From positions 188,626,742 through 188,690,741 of the forward strand of contig CM067369.1 in the NCBI GenBank assembly GCA_034401795.1: 64,000 nucleotides of DNA, given 5' to 3'. Positions within the stretch are counted from its first letter, which is position 1. Each line of letters begins with the position of its first letter. The translations under genes and the position numbers were made by a program. The notes under the pieces are model-generated. The model was not told where the DNA came from and did no database searches. It saw only the letters and a list, made by a program, of their open reading frames with translations. Shown here piece by piece: positions 46,501-58,500 of this stretch. This stretch comes from Chaetoderma sp. LZ-2023a. Taxonomy: Eukaryota > Mollusca > Caudofoveata > Chaetodermatida > Chaetodermatidae.

Positions 46501-49500
46501 AGCACGACGCAGCACCTCAAACTGTTCGCGCAGCGCCCTCTGGTTATTCACCAGGGTGACCGTCTCCTGGAGGTGGCGACATCCCTCACCTCCAAAAAGA
46601 CCAGGACCCGTCATAGGCGTACGGAGTAGCCTATCGTACAGGTCCTGAGACGGGCACAGATTGTCCAGGGCAAACGTGCGTCTTGCCCGGACACTCCTGG
46701 TCACCGCCCGAGTCATACAGTCCAGCGCCAGGTTAATACCATCCTGGATGGTTCGCTGGACCGTGACCGGGCTTGGCTGGCGCGATGCGGATGCCGTTAC
46801 TACCCCCTGTAACAGCTGGGAGACGTGGGACAGAGCGGCAATCGAAGCCCTCCCACTCTCCTCCGCATCACGCAACGCGGTATTCGCCGAACGCAACGCG
46901 TTCGCGCACAAGACCCCCGTGTCAGAACGGGAGCCTGGCCGCGCATCCTCACCCAAAGCCGCGCGGTTATCCACGCTGGGCTTGGGTACCACACCGTACC
47001 GCTGGTAGTCCAGGGGCACGATGCGACAACGCCTGGCCACCTCGCGAGGGGCCTTCGCGAGACGTCCACTCGTGTTAATGGACGACTCCGCCGCCTTGAA
47101 CATGTCAACGACATGCTCCGCCAGCGGCAGAGAAGGCATAGCGTTAGCAGTTGGTTTCCCAGCTAACCACGGCGTGTGAACACGGTGGCTAGCCGACTGC
47201 TCCACGGGCAGATCAGGCCTAACGCTCACCAACCACTGGCAAGCGTCATACCAATCCTCCTCCGTGGCTAACTGCGAGCGCTCTACAAGACGGGGTCCTT
47301 CGTCTTCCTCCTGAGCGCAAGCAGTAGAGCTTGACGGCGGGTACGCTGATACACCTGGCAAGCCAGGGAAAACATGCGGGCCTGACAGCACCGGCATGAG
47401 AATATCACTGGTTTGACCAGGAGCAGGCACCGTGGCAGAGCGCGGGGTATATATAGCCCCACCACGGGCCCGGCCAGCACCAGCTACACCCTCGGCAAGC
47501 CGAGGTATGCGGTACCGCTGGCCATCAGCAGCGCCCTGGGCCACCACCTGAACCGCGGACCTTACTCCAGGGTGAGTAATACCGTGGAAAAAACCGCCTG
47601 TATTCCCCGCGAGGGGTGCACAAACGTCTTCATCCATGTCCACGTCGTCAGACGGCGACCCTAGCAGGTAATCCTCATCACCCTGGTCAGAAAGATTAGA
47701 CCCCGGGTCAGCAAAGAGAGCTAACCCGGGCTGACCAGGAACGGTGCCATAGGAGGTACTGGCCACCGCGGCGTGCGGATACCCCTGGACTGATAAGCAG
47801 CCCGCGGGTTCCAGCGACAACCGTCCACGGTCCCCTATCGGCGCGGCAATAAGCCTGCTGCCAGGGTCGTGGAACGCCCCCTCTAATGGGGCCACCTCTG
47901 AATCGTCGAACAACGGAAGCGGACTAAGGAAAATCGATCCAGAGGCGGGGATTACCTGCTCCGAAGCCGATGATGAGGACAATAAAGGATCTGGTCCAGG
48001 AAGCATGCCACGAAGCAACCCTGGAACCAAATCTTTTATTGTCCTCTTCATCTCTCCCAACATCTCGGTCCGGAAGGCCTCCATATCCACCGCGGACGAG
48101 ACCTTCCCCTTACCCTTCCTACTTACAACCTCTCGTTTCCGCTTCTTCTTCTTCTCCTCCTCTACCACCTTGTCCGTCGCCTGTAAGCAGCACAAGAATT
48201 CGGACATTAACTCGCCCCCCCAGTGCTTACATATGTCACAATTAACCAAGGGACCACAAGGGCTACATTGATAGCACAGATGAGGCCAGAACTTTTCATG
48301 AAGAAAACGTCCACAGGACGCGCAACCCGGTCCCTGAAACAGGGCAAAGGACAAGGAGTATGAGCAACTAGTTAAGCTTAGAAACTCAATCCAACTCAAA
48401 GAGAAGGAAAACGATCATAAAGATCAATATACATCAGAAACCAGCATAGCGCTTGAATTGCTGATAAATACATAGCCAGGCTGATTATGACGTCATTAAT
48501 CCCGTGACAGGAAAAATTCGATCCCAACAAAACATCCAAGTGCAAGGACGAATTGTATGCCGAATGGATAAGTTGACTACACAACCATCAGATACATATA
48601 GATAACTCTTTTCTGGCAAAAATGTTAATTATCTCCCTTTGTTTGTTTACAATAATTAACATCACCACATTATCAATAACTAGATACCTGACACTTTGTA
48701 TAGACAAACCATCCAACGTGACGAACCGGAAAACTCCACCATCTGCCCGCCTCTTAACTCTCTCCACCTCATGGGGAAGGAATTGGATCAAGAGGGCAAA
48801 GTGAGAAGACCTTTATACCAGGCCTCCAACTCACTGGACATAATTTTTCATTTGGTTAGATAACCTAACAGTGTTAGTAGGAAATGGAACCATGGTGGAG
48901 AGAAAACTAACTCTCTGCTACTGTGATGTCACCACCTAGCGTCATACAGACCTGTGGACATAAACAGAAAGAGAAATTAGCCCTAGGTAGCACCGAGTTG
49001 ATATAACCCAACTAACCAAGGCGCTTATCACGGTAAACACGAGTCCCGGAAACACAATACACCGGGAAGAAAACTCGCTAATTTTACTAGAAGTCACCTG
49101 ATTTAAATGTCCTAAGTCCTCCTGTGGCGAAGTGTACCCTCCTGCCATCCAAATCAGATACTATCACTCCAAAATATACACCAATTAACAGTTTAAGAGT
49201 AAGAAAAGCTTATGACTCAAAAAGACATGTGTGTTCTCTTTGCCAATAATCTAGCAAAGAGGAAGTGCTAGTCTGCGCATGCGCGGTGGTGGGGCTGGCA
49301 TCCGCCGGACTACGCTCTGACTCCCTGCCCAGTAGGGGCACCTAACTGTTTTAAATCTGAGTGTTTATTGAGTGAAAGCCAATATTTAGCAATATCAAAA
49401 GTATTAGGGAGGTAAGTATACTCTTGAAGTGAAATGGACATTTCTCAAGATCACCGCAGAGGTCGTTATTTTACCAACTTGACCATTAAAGGGTTAAGTT

Positions 49501-52500
49501 GACACAAGCGGGGTTAAGTATAAATAATTAATGGACACTGAGGCATTCAGATGCTGTGTTCTACTGCTTGTCACCTGAAAGAAACTGCCAAAACTGGCCC
49601 CTGTAGTGGTCTTGAGAAATGTCAATTTGCAGGCCAACAGATCATTTAAATAACTTTACCAATAGAAAGACTGGCTCAATAACAGTCAGTAATTCCAGTT
49701 GTCAATTTGGTTAATAAAGGCGTCCATATCTATCCAGCTCCATCCACTATGTACGCTCGCTTGAATTGATTTTACCACTTGGAATCTTGAATACATAAAA
49801 ACTTTATTTAAAGGTAATTATATAGGTAATCTGTTGAATATTTTGAAACTAATTTGACTGCAAATTGTTGCTTCCTATGGTAGTACATGTAGCTCCCTGC
49901 AGCAAAATTAGTCTCCAAATCGTCAAAAGAATGTTTATTAGCCATTTACTTATCAAGCTGGTCACAGCTAGCCTCTGCAGTGGTCTTGAGGAATGTCCAT
50001 TTGCAGGCCAAGAGGACTATTTTTGAAAATTTACCACTGCAATGACTGGCACGATAGCCAAGTTAGTCATTCCTGTAGTAAATATTAAACCAGAAATGTG
50101 GTTTCAATGCAATCATGAAGGTCACCTTTACGACTTTGCAATGAACTATGAAGCCTGACTTCAAACAAAATAAATATAGAAGGCGTATCACTACCCTTAC
50201 AGAGTCTCAATGGCCTATGATGCTTACCTGGACCATTAGCATTTGAACCATTTGCATTTAAATACCGGTAGACATGATGGATAATTTTCAAAAAATCCAA
50301 GATGGCCACTAAAGAAAATGACCAATCAAAAGACTCATTTGTTATGTTGAGGCCTACCACAAGAGGATCATTGCACCCAAATTTCATTGAAATCAGGCCA
50401 CTAATTAATCAGTAGTGTTTTAAATGGTTCTGGAAAATTTTCAAAAAATCCAAATCACTACCAAAAAATCAACCAACCAAAATTCTGAAAAGAAGTTCTA
50501 GAGGCTACCACTATTAGAATCTTTCAAGGCAAAAAATCCAAACGACCACCAAAAAATCAAACAACCAAATTTCTGAAAAGTTCTAGAGGCTACCACTATA
50601 GAATCTTTCCAGCCAAATTTGGATAAAATCCATCAAGCGGTTATGGAGATGCGTTTTGACAATTTCCGGTAAATTTTTCATAAAATTTATCATTTTTACC
50701 ACCAAAGAAATCGACCCATTAAAATTCTGAATGGATGTTCTGGAGCCCTACCATGATTGAAATCTGTCAAGCAGTTAATAATGAGTAGCACTTGACAACT
50801 TCTCATAAATTTCTCATAAAATCTAAGCTTTTCACCAAAAGGCTTGACTAGTCGAAATTCTGTACACAAGTTCTGAAGCCTAACCACATAGGTTCCTTCC
50901 AGTCAAAGTAAGTTGAAATCCACTAAGTGGTTAATGAGGAGTAGCGGTTGACAATTTCCGGTAAATTTTTCATAAAATCTAAGGTTTTCACCAAAAAACT
51001 TGACCAATCAAAATTCTGTATACAAGTGCTGAAGTCTAGCCCAAAACATCAAAAAAGCATCCGCTTTTGTTTCCACGAGAATTATTAATACTTACCAGAT
51101 GTACTATTATGATAATGCCTGTATCTAGTCTAGCTCAAAATAAACAATTAAAAACTCCACACTCTCCTGGTCCTGCCCATAATGTGTCCGGGAATTGCCA
51201 TAGCCCCACGTGCCGAGTCAATTCCCAATCACAGTCAGATTCGTCTTATATTTGCCTTGACAAACAGCGAAAGCAGCTCAGCCTCACCTCAGCGGGGCGG
51301 CTGAGATAGGGCCATAGTACATCTGGTAAGTATTAAGAATTCTCGTAGAAACAAAAGCGGATGCTTTTTTTATTCTACTTCGAATAATACTTACCAGATG
51401 TACTATTATGATAAACTCCGGCTTTCGACAGCTAAGAAATACCGGTGGGATGAGGTGAGGCTCAAACCAGCAGTCATCTACCATCCGACAGAGAAGGTTG
51501 TGAAGAGACTAGAACCCTGGCATATGCTTGGGTTCCGCTATCTGACTCATAGAGTTCCCTCCCCCCCTCATTTGTCCGCACAAATTCCAGAGGGCTGTCA
51601 AAACGGGGAGCAACACCCACCAAACCTGTGTCAGCCCCAAGTCTCAGCTAGGGCAGTCCAGTAGAGTGCAAAGAAGCTACTACAACTTCTAATTTTGAAA
51701 AAAACTATCAGTATATCGATTAGATTTTCAAATTGGAATGTCTGTTTAAAAGAATAAGATGTTCTTGGCCAGACTATTTACTTAGATAGTCTGGTATTTC
51801 GACTATAAGTAAACTTAAAATCAGTCACTTAATTAAGGCAAACACTCACCATTTTTGAGTGCTTGGTCTTTCTTGTTCATCACAGGAGCTCGACCCAATC
51901 AACGGTCGTTCTCGGGCCATGTGCATGGCCATTGTTCAGTGCAAGTGGAAGAAAACTTGTGATGTGTGCGAAATAGTGGTCGGATGTGGCTTTAGTTCAG
52001 ATTCGATAAATTGGCGACGGCTACTGGATTAAGTGCGCTGGAGATGTCGCGAAGGTAGAAATCAGTGAATGACGACTCGGCATGCCATTGTGCTACAGAC
52101 ATCACCTCCTCTAATGAGACACCCTTATAAAGGGTCGATGCTGCAGCTAGTGCTCAGACTTGATGGGTATTTGCACGATCAATCTGCTTTCCTGTTGCGA
52201 TTTTGTGTGACATCTGAATAGCATCGACTATCCATCGAGAAATGATATCTTTCGAGCCGCGAAGATATGGAGCTTTGAGACATAAGATTCGACAAATTGG
52301 CGCTGGAGATATCGCGAAGGTATAAATCAGTGAATGACGACGCGGCATGCCATTGTGCTACAAACATCACCTCCTCTAAAAAGACACCTTTATAGAGGGC
52401 TGATGAAGCTGCTAGTGCTCAGACTTGATGGGTATTTGCACGATCAATCTGCTTTCCTGTTGTGATTTTGTGCGACATCTGAATAGCATCGACTATCCAT

Positions 52501-55500
52501 TGAGAAATGATATCTTTCGAGCCGCGAAGATATGGAGCTTTGAGACATAACCATAGAGATTTCGGGTCATCTCTCCACTCCTCAGTATGTTTCTTATACA
52601 TTTTCAGACATCTGACAGGACACCACGCAGAAGAGTTTGGGTCATGTCTAATTAAACTTGGCAAATTGATCGGCTGTCCTGGATATTTAAGTGACTGATT
52701 CTTTGCCAGGAAACAAAGATGTGGAAGTAGTCGTAAACCTTCACCCGTGATGACAAAACAGTCTTGTTCGGCAGAAAGCGCATGTATTTCTCTTCTCCTT
52801 CTCGCTGACGCTGCTGCAACCAAGAAAACTGATTTAATAGTTAACAGTTTAATATCTATAGATCTAATCGGTTCAAAGGGAGTATGCCCTAAAACCTGTA
52901 GAACAAGAGAGATTCCATCCTGGGATAGGAATTGGCTGTCTAGGTCGCAGATTGCTCATTCCTTTAATAACTTCATTTAAAGTGTCATTCTTACCTCCTT
53001 CAATGGCCAGACTGGGAATGATTGAAGCTAATGCAGACTTATATGCTGCTAGGGTTGAAGGTACAAGTTTGTCAACTTCGTATAAATGACAGATAAAAGC
53101 TGCTACGTGTTGAACAGATGCAGAAAAGGGATCGATATCTCTTCCCTTACACCACTCTGCAAATTTGTTGATTCTATAATTATATGTTTTAGTGGTTGAC
53201 CCTCTTCTGGCTGAAGCAACAAACTTCGCTGCTTGCTCAGAAAAGCCACCCTTAATTGCACGCTGCTTGATAACATCCATGCAGTCAATTTGAACATTTC
53301 CGGTCTGTCGTGGAGATACAGACCCTTGTTCTGAGAGATTAGATCTCTTCTGTCTGGAAGAGGGATTGGATTGCAGACCAGAAGGTCCAGCAGATCCGTA
53401 AACCATGATCGGCCTGGCCAATAAGGGGCGATCAGTAGTACTTGGCACATACCCTCTCTTATCTTTGCCAGAACTTTTGGGATGAGAATCCTTGGAGGAT
53501 ACGCATACGTGTACATTCCCTTCCAACTTATCACCAGTGCGTCTACTGCTAGAGCTAGCGGGTCCGGGATCGGTGACACGTATGTGACCATCTTTGCGTT
53601 CCGTTTTATCGCAAACAGGTCCACATTTGGCTTGCCCCAATGATTCAATAGAACCTCCGCTACCGATTGGTTGAGCTGCCACTCTGTCGGACGACAAACC
53701 GTCCTTCAACTGAGAGTATCTGCTAAGATGTTCAGTCTTCCTGGAATGTGTGCTCCCCGAAGAATAACATTCCTCTCCTGGCACCACAGCAGGTTCCAAA
53801 TCATTATACACAACTCCGGTGATCTCGTCCCGCCTTCGCGGTTCAAATAAGACACCACTGTTGAGTTGTCTGTCCTTACTTGGACAATCTTGTCTCGGAT
53901 TAAGCTCTCAAATTTTCAAAGTGCTAATGCCACTGCTAATAATTCGAGAACATTGATATGTTTCTGCGCATTGGTCCGATCCCATTCCCCTGACACTGAC
54001 TGATCGTCCAATATCGCTCACCAACCCGTCGTTGATGCATCTGTGAAGATGGGCATCTGTGGTTGAGGAGGTTGTAGAGGAACACCTCGCAGGAGATTCT
54101 GTTCTGATAACAACCACTGAAGGTGGAATATCAATGGCTCTTTTAATGGAATTCTCAGAGATAACGGATCCGTTCTCTTAGACCAGAATGACATTAGATA
54201 CATCTGAATCGGCCTGCGCCTGAGTGCCGCATAAGGAACCACCTTCTCCAGAGACACTAGTAAACCCAGTATCCTGAGAAATTGGCACGCCGTCAGAAAG
54301 GCTCCTAGAGAAACTGACTCCAGTACTGCGATCAAACTCTTGACTCTGCTCTCCGCCGGAAAAGCTACGACGTCCCTGAGGTTGAAAAATATTCCCAGAT
54401 AAACAAACTCCTAGGACGGAGTCAATTCTGATTTCTCTAGATTGACTATCCATCCTAGGTCCTTTAGTAAGGCTAGGACTACCTGAAGATTGTTGCGCAG
54501 AGTGACTGGATTCCCCTCCTTCAGCAGCCAGTCGTCTATGTAAGTATGAACAATTATGTTTCTCTTGCGAAGATAAGAAGTCATGGCGAGAACCACTTTG
54601 GTGAAGACCCTCGGTGCTGTGGTAAGGCCGAACGGAAGCGCATTGAATTCCCAAACATTGTCTTGGAATGCAAAGCGAAGGTATTTCTGAAAAGGAATTG
54701 ACATTGGAATATCAAAATATGCATCCTTCAGATCTATCGACACTGCCCACATGCCTTTTCTCAGCCCTGTCATCACCGCTGCTACAGTCTCCATCTGAAA
54801 CTTTGGAGAAAGAATAAATTTGTTCAACGGTTTGAGATTGAGAATTGGTCTCCAACCTCCGGTACGTTTCGGAACGAGGAATATCATCGAATAGAAGCCT
54901 AGGGAGGACTGATTGCGGACTAGATGAATCGCGTTCTTCCGCTGAAGATCTTCGATTTCTGAGCAAATGGCATCTAGATGAGTCCACACTGGAGTCGATG
55001 TTAACGGAACTAACGATTGACGGTTCGTAGCCATTTCTTAACCACTGACAGACTAAACAATCTCGCACGACCCGTTCCCATTGGCTTGAGAACAGTTGAA
55101 GTCTGCCTCCGACGGTAGGAATCTGCACACAGCTGGCGGTCGATATTGCACTATAAGACGCTAAATCGCTTGGGTGAAGATTCTCAACTCCCTTCTTTCC
55201 TGACGTCACCGGAACTGATCCCGCCGGAAACCCGTCAGGACCGACCTCAACGGCCGCCCCGCGGTTTCTTGGAGTATGACGGTCCAGGACCGCCGCCACG
55301 ACTATCCTTATGATAACCGCCGCGACCCGACCCGCCACCCTTCCTGTCCTCCTCATACGGCCTCTTATTAGAGGACTTGTACGAGGATGAATGGCCAGGT
55401 CCCTGCGATCCGGCTGCCCGATGGGCATCACGGCCAGAAGGACGGAAGGGCGATCTCTGGCGCTGCCTCTGTTGCTCCTGCCGATGCTGCTTGTAGGACT

Positions 55501-58500
55501 GCTGCGGCTGTGTCCTCTTAGTCGACTTCCACAACTTGCCGACTACTTCCCGCTTTGCGACCATTGACGCGACCTTGGATAAAGCTTGCCGTGCCGAGCC
55601 TGGACCAATGAAAGGCGCAGAAGATAACGCAGCCCTCATCTCAGGTCCTGGTTCTACACAATCGAGAACCATTCGCCTGCGCTCCGCAATGATCTGGTGA
55701 TCACCCTGGCCAGGCAATCCTGGGACAAGCGCATGGTGTCCCGGACAACTCCGGGAGCAGACTCTGGCACTTCCCCACCTTCCACCACGCAGGTCAGCAT
55801 ACCCTGCAGGACGGTACATCCGTGCGAGAGTGCAGTCATGGCTGCCCTCGCTGCATCCTCAATGAGCGTTAACTCATTAAAAGGATCCTTATTGGCCTGG
55901 GAAACTAAGGGACGAGAACGACCCTTCGATTTGCCAGCTAACGGCCTATTCAACGCCTCTCGCTCCCCGACGGAAAGCCGTGGAACCCGGGCATATTGAT
56001 GGTAGGCCTGCTCAGGAAAACGGACCCTACTCCTTATCCCCTTCGGGGCCTTGGGCAACAAATAGTCTGGTTGAACCAGACGACACGCCGCAACTTCCAA
56101 CATGTCAGAAGTCTGCGTGTCCAAGGGGAGCGTCGGCATGGTCAAAGAGCCACTTGACAGAGCGCTAGCCGCTCGCTCTGACATCCGTTCCATCGCCGGA
56201 TTGCGCTGAGATCCCTGATCCGATGCCAACCCGAGACGGCCGGACATCCAGTCAAGGACCTGCACCCATTCAGCTTCGGTGCAAAATGAGGACTCGTCCA
56301 TCAATGGACTACCGTTCTCATCTTCCTTTTCACCCTTGGATGAGTAGGTCACCGACGACCCATGCTGAGAACTATGGCCTGCAATTCTTCCAACAGGAAG
56401 TGTGTCCATAGCCCGACTACTAGCGGCACCAGTGTCCAGCGAATCGCCGGACACGGATTCACCGCAGTCCATCGGCTCCAGCACGGGAGCCGAGACTACA
56501 GCCGCTTTCACTATGGTAGATGACGGACGCACCTAACACCGCCGGGATGCCGCTAGGAACCGCAAAACATGGCTCCAACGACGTGGGTTGAGCGAAATCT
56601 GGGTGAAAAATGCCCGACGGAACGTCGACATCACAACCCGCCTGGCAAACCCATACAAAACCTGAAGATCCCTGGGATGTACCTGGTTGTTCCGTTAACG
56701 AAATATCCGGTATGCCGGAATCTTCCATAAGCAGATCTTCCTCCTCCGCCGTCGGCTCTTGAGCCAAGGTCGGAGAAGGGACAGGTGCTCGACCCTCCGC
56801 AGAACTAGCCGGACCACCGAAAGGTTGCCCTGCACCAGCCTGCATCGTGGACTGCAAGGACTCAAACATTGCCTTAAACTGGGCCACCCATACGCCCAAT
56901 GCCGAGTCCATCCGCTCGTTCAGATGCTCTTCAAGACCCTTTACTGACGCCTGATTCAGCTTGGCCGCCTTGTCCCTCGCGATTCTCTCCAAATGCGCAC
57001 GTCGATCACGATGGAACTCTGCCACCAACTCCGACGACCACTTCGCACACACGTCACAAGGACTTCCCACTTTGTAATTCGTGCAAGCCACACAGTGATG
57101 ACCACCGAACTTGCGCTTCATGAACCTGTTGCATTTCTGACACAAGTGTCCTGGTTCTTGGTCTTCTGCGAACACAGAGTAAGAATTAAAATGCTGCACA
57201 TGACATACGATGACGAGCAATACGCACAATTGACTTGATTGTAAGATAGAATTACTTAGAAACAACTGTCTCGTAAATTAATTGATGATAATCAAGCCTT
57301 TAGGCAGGAAATATTTGAAACTTTTTAGAGTGAAATTTAATAAACACAACTTGGTAATTAACTAACGTTAATAAAGCTGAAAAATAAATGCCCGATCGCT
57401 ACAAACACCCTCGACAATCAAGCGAGAGCTAAAAACCGGCATCAAAACGAGTGCATAGACATGCCAAACCATAAGATAACAATGATCAAGGGCGCCGCCA
57501 TCTTGGCTAAGGGCGCATCCATCTTGGAAGGAAGCGAGTCACAAGAGAAATTAACCGAGTAACCGGATAGGATTAAACAGTTAACGAGTACTGGAGTGAC
57601 TCCAACAATGGCTACCATTTTAAAATAATGTGCCAATTTAAGAAATTTTCAATCAGTCATTACGCATGAATGTATAAATTCTAGATTGATACAACCTGCC
57701 CCTGTGATGACTCCTTTTCTTTCCATGATGCCAGCAACGAATTAGCGAGAGCACGCGTAAATCTGAAAATTCGAGCAAATTTTAAACTAGAAAAAACATG
57801 CAACTTTCCAAGTCAGCAAAATAAGCGAATCTGACTGTGATTGGGAATTGACTCGGTACCTGGGGCTATGGTAATTCCCAGACACAGTATGGCCAGGACC
57901 AGGAGAATGTGGCGTTTTTAATTGTTTATTTTGAGCTAGACCAGATAATAGGCATTATCATAATAGTACATCTGGTAAGTATTATTCGAAGTAGAAATGG
58001 TTCTTCCAGCCACAGTAATTTGAAATCTGCCAAGCGCTTAAAGAGGCGTTGCATTTTGACATTTTCCGTTAAATTTTTCATAAAATTAAAGCTTTTCACA
58101 CACAAAAATGGAACAATCAAAATTCTGTATACAAGTTCTGAAGCCGAAAACATTAGGGTACTTCTACCCAAATTAAGTTGAAATCTGATAAGAGATTAAT
58201 GAGGAGTAGTGTCTTGACAACTTTTCATAAAATCGAAGATTTTCACACAAAAAATTTACCAATCAAAATTCGGTATACAAGTTCTGAGGCCTACCATAAT
58301 ACGGTCCTTCCAGCCAAATTAGGTTTAAATCCGCCATGTGGTTAATGAATAGCATTTTTAAACAAAGGTTTAGAGATGGACAACGGACACCGTGTCATTA
58401 TAAGGCGGCGTGTCTAAGTTTGAGTACAATATGATTAAACAAACATGATATACAAACAGAAAAGTTAAGTTAAACTGAAAACTTTACAGTTGAAAACACC

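Larger units (their letters stand above)
42380..49434 (-). mobile_element. DIRS retrotransposon family 1, copy 3, apparently intact
   Basis: 7.06 kb with all three frames open. Inserted in a family B repeat: left junction TGCAAAT/AAACG, right junction GTGAAAT/GGACA. Compared with intact family B copies (TGCAAATGGACATTTCTC), nothing is lost and only AAAT is shared. Private variants (CGTAGTCCGGCGG; AAATCTAAGATTTC) recur in the other ITR and in the ICR respectively. Confidence 0.95.
51051..57996 (-). mobile_element. DIRS retrotransposon family 2, full-length but decayed
   Basis: 6.95 kb with the same gene order as family 1 but strongly diverged in sequence. ITRs are about 51088-51245 and 57826-57982; the ICR is at 51315-51412. 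Termini: AAAAAAGCATCCGC (left) and TATTCGAAGTAGAA (right). All frames contain frameshifts and stops. Part of the recombinase gene is tandemly duplicated. Confidence 0.93.
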
